Shown piece by piece: positions 53,999 to 63,862 of a stretch of 64,000 nt of DNA. The position numbers and the translations under genes were made by a program. Location of the stretch: contig CAUJNA010003322.1 of the NCBI GenBank assembly GCA_963377175.1, positions 227,928 through 291,927 on the forward strand. Reading direction: 5' to 3'. The stretch comes from Effrenium voratum (lineage: Eukaryota; Sar; Dinophyceae; Suessiales; Symbiodiniaceae). Position 1 is the stretch's first letter. The number at the start of each line of letters is the position of its first letter. A model generated the notes under the pieces. The model was given only the letters and a program-made list of their open reading frames with translations. It was not told the DNA's origin and ran no database searches.

Positions 53999-54721
53999 TT
54001 ACAACTGTATAGCATTGATTTTTTGCGCCCGAGCAAGATCAGCCAGGGAGTTTGCGCAAAGCGGTGCGAAAGAATCAGCTGTGGTTTCCTGCGTGCACTC
54101 TTCTATGTTTACGCACACACTTGCAGACTCCGTCTTGCTGGCGAGGAAACGCGCAGGATTTTTGTAACACCCTTGATGCTCCGCCGGCGCTATGTGCCCA
54201 AAGGCCTTAGCGTCGGCAGGGCCATTCCGGAGCAAGTTTTGTCGAACGATTCCTCAGATCCGCGAAAACTCGATGTTTGTTCCAAGGGCCGTTTCAAGTC
54301 CCTCAAGTGCAAGCGAGCCAGTTGTTTCGGGTGGCAGGGTGGCATCCGCCGGGTGTAGTTACTGTGCTTGCAACGGCACCGGCAACAACAAAGACGGCTC
54401 CACACTGCAACTCGCAAACCAGTCACACACATGATCTTTCCGGAAGAAGTTAGGTTGCCCGAAGCCCATTTGTTGAGTGCCTATAATGCCGCTACTGTCA
54501 AGTGTTGGTGTTGGTTGCTGAGCGAGGCCGGTTTTGCTAAAGCTGCGCCAGTGATGACAGTGGTGGAGGCCGGCTTTTGCCATTGCACTTTACCCGCAGT
54601 GCAGGAAGCTGCGTTGTGCAGCATCCCGAATGTCATTCAGCAATCTTGCACACTGCGTTGGCAGCACTTAGTGAGAGTTGTGTTTCGTGCCAATCAACGC
54701 CTCCAGCTTGCAACATCTTGA
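53999..54721 (+). CDS. Overlapping unrecognised frames
   Basis: Plus frames 54023-54358 (FVTPLMLRRRYVPKGLSVGR) and 54368-54721 (HMIFPEEVRLPEAHLLSAYN, WCWLLSEAGFAKAAPVMTVV) look protein-like and are adjacent. Minus frames 53999-54235 and 54359-54583 cover the same bases and are almost as plausible, so the strand is uncertain. 54722-55510 holds nothing I can support. Confidence 0.25.
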
Positions 54722-55514
54722 CCATTGCTTCCACCAATTATTAGACCCCGAGACCGACAACTCTCCCGCATAATTGTTAGCAGGGCCCCAGAAATCTTGC
54801 GGATTCCTCATGCAAACCGCCCGGCAAGATCGTAATCTGCCGAGTAAGGAAATTACATGGAATTGCCCAAAGGATCTGTCAGTTCAAAGTTAAAAGGCGG
54901 AAGCAACATGTGATTATTGAAAAATAGGAAGCGCTGAAAGTGCCGCCTAACAAGGTCTGTCAGATTTTTAGTGGCGGTTTAGAATTGGGTAAATTAAAAG
55001 TCAGGGGGGGTGAGTCGTGTTTTTCTTTTTAACGTGATGAATGTGAATGAGGGAGCGGTTCTCACACTGCCTATGACAACTGTGCTTTGCACGTGCGGTC
55101 TGTGCGCTCCAAAATTCTGACGCACATGTGTGTGTGACATCATTGGTGCAGGTTGAATGTGGTCAGGCTGTTTGCGCCCTTCGTAAAGACTGTGGGTAAC
55201 GCGCGCGAAGTATTGGCTCATAAGCCGACAAAAAGTGTGGCGCAAAGTCCTGTGTAGAGGATAGACAGGTTGATGCGGCAGACGCTGTCGCGCGGAATGC
55301 TCTGGTCGAGGCGGGCCTCGCCGGTTCGCTCTTGGACTGACGTGACCCCAAGCCATTGTTAAGCATTCCGTTGAAAATAGCAAGAGTCTCAACGGCGCTT
55401 GAGAGGCTGCTGAATTTGACTGAAGTATCCTTTTACAGGGGCCAGAGGAGAAGGGCGTGGTTTTCCTTCACTCGCATCTTCCGGGTCATTATTTCTGTTT
55501 TTAAATCCTGCTCC

Positions 55515-55975
55515 TCCTCTCTAGTCATCCTCTAGTGATCCTTTAGGACACTCTACTGCTCCCCTAGCGCGCTTCTAGTGATCCTCTAGTTGCTCTAGTC
55601 ATGTGATATTCCAAAGATCCTCCAGCGCTCCTGTAGTGCTCCCCAAGTACTCTGGCAGCGCTCTCCGCACCTGGCCACAATCTTTGAAGAAGCTACACAA
55701 ATCCTAACTTGCGGCCACCCCACACATTCGTTTGGTGCATTCTCTAGTGTTTGTGTAGTGCTGCTCTAGTACTCTACTGCTGCTTCTCCTCTACTGCTCC
55801 TCTGGCTCTTCTGGTGATCCCCAGTCATCTCGGAGTGATCTGGTTTAGTACTCTTCCAGTGCTTTCTCGCGCTCCACCTCTACTGCTCCTCTTTTGCTTC
55901 CGACTAGTGCTCCTAAAGGATCAGTCTAGTGCTGATCTAGCACTCTTTTAGTGAACTCTTGTGAAATTTTGTGCT
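55515..55975. repeat. Degenerate CTCTAGTGATCC minisatellite
   Basis: About forty imperfect 11-13-base units of the type CTCTAGTGATCC or CTCTACTGCTCC. It ends abruptly at the telomere-like block. Confidence 0.85.
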
Positions 55976-55979
55976 CCTT

Positions 55980-56790
55980 CCCTAAACCAACCCTAAACCA
56001 ACCTTAAATCAACCCTCAACCAACCCGCGACGCAAACCAACCCTAAACCAAACCGACGCCACAACCAACCCGAAACCAACCCAAACCAACCCCGCAACAA
56101 CCTTAAACCAATCCTAAACCAGCCTTAAACCAAACCAGCCCTAAATCGATCTTTTCCTACTCTAGCGCCCCTTCCCTGAAACAGCCAGCCCTAAAACAAC
56201 CCAACAACCAGCTTGAAACCAAGCAAAACTTGAAGCCAAAGCGACCCCAAACCAACGCTTTGCCTCTCGGGTGCTCGTTCAGTTTTCGTTTGGCTCGTCT
56301 CTAGTGCTCTTCTAGTGATGTCTTTTCTACTGCTCCTCTACTTCCAAGACAAGCGTAAACTAGCCCAAAACCTGCCCTAAGCCAACCCTAAACCCTTCCC
56401 TAAACCAACACCCAACCCGAAACCAACCCTGAACCCTAAACCAACTCTGTCCAGCTCGCAGACCAAACCCCACCGGCGCAGCTCCGTCCGCATCCGCGAG
56501 CGCTCCTGGCAGGCCTAAACCAACCCAAATCCAGCCCTAAACCAAACCAACCCAAGCCAGCCCCAAACCCCAACCTAAACCGACCCTGAGCACCTTAAAC
56601 CAACCCGAAACCAACCCCAAACCAACACTAAACCAACCAACCGTAAACCAACACTAAACCAAGCCTAGAGCCATCCCGGAAGCACAATCCCACCAGCACG
56701 GCCGCCGTCGGACCAAATCGCACCGGCGCGGCTCCGTCCGCGCCGCACACACCCCCATCCCAGACCGACCCTAAACCAACCCCAAGCCAG
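55980..56790. repeat. Telomere-like CCCTAAACCAA block
   Basis: Dozens of CCCTAAACCAACCCTAAACC-type units, broken at 56150-56340 by CTAGTG-type units, plus a duplicated GCGCRGCTCCGTCCGC insert (56475 and 56727). CCCTAAA is the complement of the TTTAGGG telomere repeat reported for dinoflagellates and plants, but each unit here has an added CCAA, so this is an interstitial or telomere-derived satellite rather than a chromosome end. Confidence 0.8.
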
Positions 56791-57005
56791 CCATAAACAA
56801 TTCCGCCGGAAAAGTAGAAGAGTAGAGGCCCAAAAGAAAAACAACGTGCGAAAACCGCGGACAAGGTCCCGGTCCCACGGAAGTCACGTAGTTTGCCGGC
56901 GGGAGTGTGACGATTCCCGTCAGGTGAGGAAGCGGCAACTTCAGGCGCTCCAATCGAGCCGCGTTTGCTCGCGAAGCGCCTGTTCTGCGCGGCAGACACG
57001 TTTCT

Positions 57006-57716
57006 TTGGTGGCTGTGCGTATTGTGTTGACTGAACTGAACGCACGGACATGTTGGGGTGTTTGCAAGAGGTTATTAGCTTGTTCGGTCCGTTGCCCAGC
57101 GCGCAACGGCCTAATGGACGCTAGTCTTCACTCAAAGCTGCGACGAGGCGCCGTCCCATCCAACGGATTTAGGCGTGCCCAGCATTTTCCGCAGCAATTG
57201 CAGGCGCAGAAGCCACCTGCCAAGCGCCAAGCAGTTGACGCGGAGAAGGAACGAACCGGGCACAGAGTTGAGCAGAGATATAGAGATGCAAGAGTTTCTT
57301 TCCTCTGGCGTTTGCCCAGCAGGCCTTGGATTATGCTTGAAGGAGTTTGCTTGCAGGCCTGTGAGCAGTTGACGCCAGGAGCGGTTGCCAGCAACGCCCC
57401 AGCGCCGGAGCACGGGGTTCACAGAGGCGGACTGTTTCACGGTCTTGCGCGGACCTGTGGCCCACTGGCGCTGCTCTCTCGCAGTAACGGGCGAAATGCT
57501 ATGGAAGACGTTGAGCAGATGAAAGCCGAGAAAAGCACAGAAGCACAGTCAAGTCTGATCCACAAGCTGCGGCGCAGGCACTGCATCTGTGAACAATTCC
57601 GGATTGCTTTGATTTGCCCGTCCTGTTACAAGGCAAGCAGCTACTACGGGTCCGCTACGTGCTGTGAAGGTACTTGTTTTTTCCAACAGCCGCTGTTGAT
57701 CGTGTTTCAGGAATAA
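57006..57716 (+). CDS. Unrecognised 236-codon open frame
   Basis: Non-repetitive frame ending at TAA 57714. Notable parts: PPAKRQAVDAEKERTGHRVE in the middle, GRNAMEDVEQMKAEKSTEAQ and a Cys-rich end with CICEQFRIALICPSCYKASS and ATCCEGTCFFQQ. The spaced Cys pairs could bind zinc, but the pattern matches no family I know. The first 25 codons may not be coding. It lies just after the telomere-like block. A minus frame (57549-58079) overlaps the end. Confidence 0.35.
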   Translation: MVAVRIVLTELNARTCWGVCKRLLACSVRCPARNGLMDASLHSKLRRGAVPSNGFRRAQHFPQQLQAQKPPAKRQAVDAEKERTGHRVEQRYRDARVSFLWRLPSRPWIMLEGVCLQACEQLTPGAVASNAPAPEHGVHRGGLFHGLARTCGPLALLSRSNGRNAMEDVEQMKAEKSTEAQSSLIHKLRRRHCICEQFRIALICPSCYKASSYYGSATCCEGTCFFQQPLLIVFQE

Positions 57717-58079
57717 ACTTGGAATAATACTCAGCCTGAAAGCATGAAACTCTTCAGCAATGAGCGTATACGAGCATGCTGGGAACAGAGTGGAGCAGAT
57801 TTGAGCTTGCAACTGCAGGCAGCCCCGCCAAGCCCAACTTCTGCCGGAGAACCCAAGTGCGCCACTCTTGAGACCGCTCAGCTGAATCTCGAGCTGTTGG
57901 GCGGCCCTGAGTTGGGCTAGAGACGTTTCAGGAGTGGTGGCTGGAGACGTTTCAGCAAACGTTTTGCCCTTCCCAGCCACGAAGCAAGTGTCGACGTGGG
58001 GCAAGTTGTTCGATCGCCGCATGGTGGTTTCTTTCCTGTGTGTTGTTTGCGCCCGTGCGAGTTCTAGTACTTGTAACAC

Positions 58080-58262
58080 CCTACAACTACTTCTTCTACT
58101 ACTACTACGACTACTACTGCTGTTGCTACCACTACTACTCCACTACTCCACCAGTGCTAGTGCTACTGCTGCTGCTACTACTACTGCTACTACTCCACTG
58201 GTGCTATGCATGGCTACTGCTACTGCTACTGCGGCTTTTACCACTCTACTACTGCTTCAACT
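58080..58262. repeat. (ACT)n trinucleotide microsatellite
   Basis: CTACTACTACTGCTGCTACT-type repeats, giving Leu- or Tyr-rich frames. A purer (ACT)n lies at 60098-60165. Confidence 0.9.
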
Positions 58263-58551
58263 ACTCCTGTTCCGGATTCCTTTGCCGCAAAACAAGGTCT
58301 TAGGAAGCAAACGCCTGAGCGGCCAAGATATCTTCGCCATCCCGCGGCTCTAGGCGGCACGCGCTCTTGACAGCAGCCTTGGCTGGCCGTGCCCGAGGGC
58401 GCGCGACCAGAAACGGAGCCAAGGCCATTCTCTGAGCAGCGTGAGCCAGAAGCGGCTGCGAGACGACTTGTTCTAATCGTTGTCGTTTCGCAACCTTGAG
58501 CTGTGCTAGAGAAGTATAGCGCGGCTCTTGCGCTCGATCAACTTTGGTAGC

Positions 58552-59752
58552 ATGACGCCTCGCATGGACCCCGCGCAGCACGAAGAGCAGAACTTGAATG
58601 CGGAGACTTTCTGGACGGCCAGAGGTAACTCTCGACGCTGTGAGCGCGCGCGTCCACTAGCAGGCTTGCCGTGACACACACACACACACTCAGAGCATGA
58701 CGGGTCCGAAGACTTGAGCGAGCAATACCAGATGCTGTCTGCGCAAGAGCAGTCCCTGCTTCGACGGGCAGTGGCATCCATGCGCCGTTGGCGTCGCTGA
58801 AAAAGGCTGCTCATGATGAACGACTGCCAGCTGGTTCGTCGAGCTCGCAGACCGAAGGCCCACGAATACCTGCGACACGCACGGTCGCAGCAGCAGACTG
58901 CCAGTAGAGTTTCCACCTCTATGGGCAGAATGCGAAGTTGCGCCGGGCGAAGATGCTGTCGAGCATTCACTCGCGGTCCCAGCCGGGCGAGGTTCGAACG
59001 TTTACGTTCAACATGAACCAGCGTGATCCAGACACCGAGTTTGCGGCTCTGCTGGGAGCTGGACGTGGCATGCTTCGTCCTGCTTGGCTGCCTCACGTGC
59101 GCTAGCTGCTGGGTCGGACTTTGGCGTGGCAAGCTCTGCGCAAGGCTTTGATGTGCGCATACTCTTTCGACAGGTTTGCCCGTCGGCTTCGCGTGAGCGT
59201 GCAGCCAGTTGCCGGCCCTCGCAGTCGTTGCGCGCTGCAAGTGCACCTGCAGCTCAATGCAAGCGGGGCTTTGGTGCATGAAGCCTTGACCAAGTGCGTC
59301 GGCAAACTTGGCGGCGGTCAAAAAACGACAGCTCGAAAATTGTCACGCATAGACGAGGGGGTTTGCAAAATGCCAGATGATCAAGATTACGGGCATGCGC
59401 TGCTGTCGAAGCTTTTTATTCACGCAGCTGCGCCGCAGGAGATTTCTTCCTTGGAAGCTTGGCGCGCGCTAATGGATCTGCCCCGCGCGCTGCCCTCGCG
59501 GCAGATAGTCGCGCCCAACGCTCAAGACACAATGGCCTTCAGAGACCGAGCGAGCCGGACAAGATCAGCGTGAGCCGCGTGAAGAGCCAGCGAGCAGGTT
59601 CCCTGTCAGCAAAAAAGCGGTCAGCAAGACGCTGCGGCCACGGCGCAGAGGAAGATCCAGTGCGACTGTCCGAGGCCGAGGCCGTGCCGCAGCTTCGCGG
59701 CTTTGCGCTGCGCAACCGAAGCGCAACCGGCAAGAAAAGAAATCGCGCGTAG
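58552..59752 (+). pseudogene. Broken plus-strand gene of unknown family
   Basis: Consecutive pieces: 58552-58674 (MTPRMDPAQHEEQNLNAETF), a (CA)n run, 58693-58910 (LSEQYQMLSAQEQSLLRRAV, a TGA at 58798, then NDCQLVRRARRPKAHEYLRH), and, after a frame change near 58905, 58911-59573 (FHLYGQNAKLRRAKMLSSIH, VRTFTFNMNQRDPDTEFAAL, a TAG at 59103, then LLGRTLAWQALRKALMCAYS, LTKCVGKLGGGQKTTARKLS and ALLSKLFIHAAAPQEISSLE). A basic Arg/Lys tail to TAA 59752 follows in another frame. About 400 codons overall with two stops and at least two shifts. Low repeat content and consistent helix patterning support real coding origin. No domain recognised; a trans-acting mobile element protein is one possibility. 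Confidence 0.5.
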
Positions 59753-59914
59753 GCGAGCCATAGACAGCGGGTTCGGGCGGCCTCGCTGGAGCAGATCTCT
59801 GTGACGCTCAAGGGTTTGGCGCTGCCTTCTTTTGACGGATTCGTGGAGCTGGCAACACCGTGATTGCGGGCAAGCCTCAGTGATGCGTTACTGGGGGAAC
59901 TTCAGGAAACCGGC

Positions 59915-60095
59915 ACTTCGCGCGGAAGACTTGTACTACAAAAGTTGCACTTCACGCACCAGACTTGCACTACAAAAGTTGCGATTCCCCAGCTAGAGCT
60001 GGAAGCCTGTACTTCGCGTGCTAGACTTGTACTACAAAGGTGCGATTTTCCAGCTAGAGCTAGAAACCTGTACTTCGCATACTAGACTGGTACTG
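59915..60095 (+). repeat. 60-bp minisatellite (ACTACAAAAGTTGC type)
   Basis: Three to four units: GACTTGTACTACAAAAGTTG, then GATTCCCCAGCTAGAGCTGG, CCTGTACTTCGCGTGCTAGA. Clearly related to the units flanking element 1 (TGCGTGCTACACGTGTACTG, AGCTTTCGAGCTGGAGCCGC). Followed by (ACT)n at 60098-60165. Confidence 0.8.
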
Positions 60096-60108
60096 CCACT
60101 TCTAGTTG

Positions 60109-60150
<42 letters not shown>

Positions 60151-60179
60151 CACTACTTCTACTACTACTACAACTACGG

Positions 60180-60800
60180 CTGGTTGAGTCTGAGATATTG
60201 AACCATTCAAGTCTCTTTTCTAACTTGCGCGGCCAGGAAAAACAAAACAAAGGTGAATCTTGCGGCCTTGCGCAAGCCTCCCGCTTTCAAGCGCAGAACA
60301 TGATCTTCGCGGCGTTCCCCTGCCTGGGTCAAAGCCCTGCGGCGCATTTTCAACTTGAAACTCATCTTCCTCGGCCTCCCCAACACAAGCCCATTGTCAA
60401 CATTTCCACCACGTCTCAGTTCGTTCCCCAATTGCCCCAGATCTGGCCCTTCCCGCGCAAGGGCCCAAACCGTCGTAACAAGACAAACAAGGTGTGTGAG
60501 ACAAATAAGGCGTGTAAGCCGTGGAAAGGCGCCGCGATTGCCCAAGCCCCAAGTTGCACCGGGCCTCGTAGTCGAGAAGCAAGCTTGGAAGCTTCTGCTG
60601 CGCCGCGTTCGTGTTCATCAAACTCCTGCGCAGTTGGCAAGAGGACCAGGGAAATTTTAGATTTTGGTCTGTGGAGAGCCGTGGCACACACGACAAGATA
60701 TATACTAGCTCAAACAAATCTCGCATCTGGCCGGTTCCGTTTTCAATCACCAGCAGGAGGGCAAGTAATTCTGAGGATGCGTGAGAATGGTATGATTTGA
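60180..60800. other. Open frames without recognisable product
   Basis: A plus frame runs from the minisatellite through (ACT)n to 60800 (about 200 non-repeat codons, containing QNMIFAAFPCLGQSPAAHFQ and IWPFPRKGPNRRNKTNKVCE). A minus frame (60207-60545) with RPRKMSFKLKMRRRALTQAG overlaps it. Strand and coding status are uncertain. Confidence 0.25.
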
Positions 60801-61029
60801 TGTCACTTTCATGGACCCAGGTCCTAAGCTACCACTGCAACAGCGAGCGCGGAAAATGAAAGTCAGAGCCATATAATAACTACACATGTGCAATGTATAG
60901 CTTGCGCACGCGTGCGTGTGTTGGAGAGAGTGGGAGTGAGACATGAGACAGCGGGAGACACGACCCCGCTGCCGGCGTCACAGCGTGTGCCATCTGGCCA
61001 AAGAGACTGGCGCAGCGTTTTGCATCTGA

Positions 61030-61351
61030 TACGCAGCCGCGCGGCCAGAAGCGTTGGCAGCGCCGTTTGGTCGTGGTAACCCGCTGATGACCATGAAGCA
61101 CGGGCCCACCACCATGATGATTTCCGTCACACATGCACCAACCACGCTGGACATCCTCAACAGGTTTGAGAAGCCCATATTGCACTTGCAACCTGTCGCA
61201 ACAACTACGGGGCAGCGCAACTATTGAACTGATGAAGTATCAGAAGATGATATTCAGGAGGCTCGGCACCATTGACAATGATTGTGAAAGCCTGAGAAGG
61301 AACAATGAGGCGATTGAGGAGGTCACCGACCCTGGAGACAGTTTCGGTTAA
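61030..61351 (+). CDS. Unrecognised coding-like pieces in two frames
   Basis: 61030-61227 reads ALAAPFGRGNPLMTMKHGPT, TMMISVTHAPTTLDILNRFE, KPILHLQP and ends at TGA. A second frame, 61133-61351, reads IELMKYQKMIFRRLGTIDND and LRRNNEAIEEVTDPGDSFG. The second frame's coding-like part starts where the first loses quality (about 61220), consistent with an intron or a frameshift. Family unknown. Confidence 0.3.
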
Positions 61352-61544
61352 GGTCACGGCTAAGGCGCACAAAGCGGCACGCAGCGGTGTCAGGCGCTGA
61401 CACACTTCGCGAGTGAGTGCATTGTGTCGAGGGCGCGGCCCTGACAGCAAGGCCGATGTCCTTGCGAAGAGGAGCCTTGGTTGCCAGACACTCGGTGTCT
61501 GTAGGCATCAGCCCTGGCAGGGGATGCAGTTCAAGAGCGAGGCT

Positions 61545-61660
61545 ATGATAACCATCACTACGCATTGCCAGCATCTCTAGCAGGGATGATGATAATAATC
61601 ACTACGCATCCCCAGCGTCTCCATCAGCGATGATGATAATCATCACTAGGCATCCCCACA
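61545..61660. repeat. Foldback family 1, two further copies
   Basis: GATGATAATAATCACTACGC and GATGATAATCATCACTAGGC with cores CATTGCCAGCATCTCTAGCA and CATCCCCAGCGTCTCCATCA. These show the family is dispersed over the whole window. Confidence 0.75.
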
Positions 61661-62170
61661 CAGCTTGGGATTGAACCTGACGCCAAACTACGGCAGAAAG
61701 GCGCACGAGTGCGAGGCTGCCTGAAATGCAGGGGATATGGGCGGAGGTTGTTTCGGCCAAGCGGCCCAAATAGTCCCATCCGGCCACGAGAATCCCATGT
61801 GCGAAATAGAGCCATGCAATTCCGTGAAGAAGCCGGAAAAATCCTGAATATGAGGGAAAGGCCGCGCAAATCGGTGAAATCGTTAAAGAACAGCTGCAGT
61901 CGCAATTGTCCCGTGAAGCCGCTTCTATCCGTGAATGAGGTCGAGAGCGGTATGTCCGCATGAATTGTGTTCAAATCAGCTTCCAGGATGAACATACATG
62001 ATCAGAAAACCAGTCTCCAAATGGCAAGCGTGCCGTGTTGCCTCCAGCTTTCACGGGACGAGCGGGGAGCGCATCAGGATGCAAATAACGCTTCGCGTCA
62101 TCAAGAAGGTGAAACCGAACCAGCAGACCCAGAGGGACGTGACACAGACTTCCTGCTGAGGATCACCAGG
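61661..62170 (+). CDS. Unrecognised basic coding-like frames
   Basis: A plus frame open to 61963 contains DAKLRQKGARVRGCLKCRGY and NRAMQFREEAGKILNMRERP. Another frame over 61830-61940 reads KNPEYEGKAAQIGEIVKEQL and QSQLSREAASIRE. Both are protein-like, so the region is probably a decayed or intron-containing gene. CLKC is a single Cys pair. No family is recognised. 62185-62550 holds nothing supportable. Confidence 0.25.
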
Positions 62171-62628
62171 TTCGCATCCTGAACGCCAATTGGCAGACCA
62201 CAAGGGTATAATATGGATGCATATACTAATGCGTGGAGATGCTGGGATTGGTTTGGGTAGTGCCCTGCCCCCATGCTTTTCGGCCCCCGTGGCGCCCAAC
62301 GTATTTGCCCTGTACCGATTATGCGTTTTCATTGGTGGTGTGCCACCTTTGCAGCGTTACATTTTCATTGGTGTGACAACAACCTGAAGCACGCGATTTG
62401 CGTGGATTTTCATTAATTGCAATGGTAGTGTCCTCGGTGTACGTCGTTCTCAATGTCATGCCCAGATCACGGCTTTCCCATGATTCAGCGAGGGTCAGGT
62501 GGAATACCTAACACGGCTTGTGCAGCCTGTGTACTGGGCTTTCAAGCCGGATCATTTCAGATACAGATCCCGGACCTTGGGGGTTTCACGAGTCGAGCGA
62601 AATAGAGCGGTCGATTTCTCCTGTAAAT

Positions 62629-62988
62629 TCAAATTTCCTTTGTTGTGATTTGCTTGCGCTTTTGGGCGAGCTGCAAGTCCTTGAGGTTCAGCGGAGCCGC
62701 CGCCCCGAGAGCTGCAGCATTTGCTGCGAGGTAGGGCTGGCTGTCGGAAATTCGGGTTGGTTTTTGGTCTTGAGGTGCATGGCGTGTTTTGCTGAGTAGC
62801 CATACGGCAGAATAGACCACCACCCGCGGCCCCCTGGCTCCTAAGTTTTGAGCCACGCCTGCATGGCCGCATCGGGTAGGTGTGTTGTGTGAGCTCATGG
62901 GTCCTTTGCCGAAGTCATTGCCATTGCCTGCCTTCGTTTCACTTGCTTCGTCGGTGCCGTCCATAGCTGCGTGTTCTATCTGCTGCAA
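62629..62988 (-). CDS. Unrecognised 119-codon minus frame
   Basis: Begins MQQIEHAAMDGTDEASETKA and contains VVVYSAVWLLSKTRHAPQDQ and NAAALGAAAPLNLKDLQLAQ, with a Lys-rich end. An ATG start, acidic N-terminus and no repeats make it a fair candidate, but a plus frame (62518-62799) overlaps it. Confidence 0.3.
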   Translation of the reverse strand: MQQIEHAAMDGTDEASETKAGNGNDFGKGPMSSHNTPTRCGHAGVAQNLGARGPRVVVYSAVWLLSKTRHAPQDQKPTRISDSQPYLAANAAALGAAAPLNLKDLQLAQKRKQITTKEI

Positions 62989-63478
62989 ACTTATGCGCAG
63001 TCGCAGTCGATGCGGAAAGACTCGAGCCGAACTGCATTACGGGTGGGAACGCATGGTTGCCTGTTTGCTTGACAGCTCAAGACAAACCCGTTCTGCTTCT
63101 AGCGTGCTTCAATCGGCAGTGTTTCCTGTCAGGACTTCGAAATGGGAGCTGCGGTGCGGCTTTCCTGCGGTCACGGCTGGCCCTGCCCTTACTTTGAGCA
63201 GGAGAGAGCTGCCTTGGGCAGCCCAGACTTCGGCAGGTACTGCGCTGAGTGTTTGCGGAGGCACGCAGAGGCAGGCGCTTTGCGCCGGAAGTGAGGGGTG
63301 GCGTTGGCGCGTCTCTTGCCCGAGGTTTAGTGTAGCTGTGCCCTATGACAGGCAAGATTGGAGATGGGAGCAGCCTCCAGCTGAGTTGATTTGCATTCAT
63401 CACAACACTGTCATGCTTGCCACACAGCCACGATCATGGGATGGGTTGTCACGCTCGGGTCAACAAGACTCCGCTTGA
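62882..63478 (+). CDS. Unrecognised 198-codon plus frame
   Basis: Contains GKTRAELHYGWERMVACLLD, TSKWELRCGFPAVTAGPALT and PYDRQDWRWEQPPAELICIH. Trp-rich with scattered Cys. Could include exons; no motif recognised. It overlaps the next frame at its end. Confidence 0.3.
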   Translation: MLCELMGPLPKSLPLPAFVSLASSVPSIAACSICCKLMRSRSRCGKTRAELHYGWERMVACLLDSSRQTRSASSVLQSAVFPVRTSKWELRCGFPAVTAGPALTLSRRELPWAAQTSAGTALSVCGGTQRQALCAGSEGWRWRVSCPRFSVAVPYDRQDWRWEQPPAELICIHHNTVMLATQPRSWDGLSRSGQQDSA

Positions 63479-63809
63479 AGGCAATGAGGAAGAGACAGCC
63501 AAGGAACTGGATAAGTTCAGTGTTGAAGGCCTTCACCCTACCATTGCCAACTCATTAGTCAGGTCTGGTGCTTTGTATATGCACTTCGTGGCACGCGTTT
63601 TATTTCCAAGACCGCCAGCGCATCCTCACAGAGTCATTGGTGTCTCTTTTTCTTGCCTCGCCCGTTTTCTTAAATCTGCTGCCGCGCCAACATTCCCAAG
63701 TAGAAATTCGCAATGGTTTGTGAGGTGGACGTGTGCTGTCCTCAATGCAACACAGCTATTGCCGAGCGCACGTTGCGCAGCGCAAGACTCTCAGGCTTTG
63801 CCGGTTTGA
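63417..63809 (+). CDS. Unrecognised plus frame with acidic helical start
   Basis: Reads VNKTPLEGNEEETAKELDKF, SVEGLHPTIANSLVRSGALY and MHFVARVLFPRPP before a less convincing Pro/Ser/Phe-rich part. The first 60 codons look coding and could continue from the previous frame through a splice or a shift around 63430-63470. Confidence 0.3.
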   Translation: MPHSHDHGMGCHARVNKTPLEGNEEETAKELDKFSVEGLHPTIANSLVRSGALYMHFVARVLFPRPPAHPHRVIGVSFSCLARFLKSAAAPTFPSRNSQWFVRWTCAVLNATQLLPSARCAAQDSQALPV

Positions 63810-63862
63810 TTTGGTCGGCGGTTTTCAGCAGGGCAGGTTTGACACCCAGTCTCCGACTCTAG
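63713..63862 (+). CDS. Small open frame with CPQC motif
   Basis: ATG 63713 to TAG 63860-63862, 49 residues, starting MVCEVDVCCPQCNTAIAERT and including a hydrophobic part, SGFAGLIWSAVFSRAG. The CPxC pair could be half of a zinc site. Too short for a confident call; it may be an exon. Confidence 0.2.
   Translation: MVCEVDVCCPQCNTAIAERTLRSARLSGFAGLIWSAVFSRAGLTPSLRL

Noticed and set aside
58506..59321. 271-codon minus frame
   Set aside because: Lies antisense to the decayed plus-strand gene, whose pieces have better composition.
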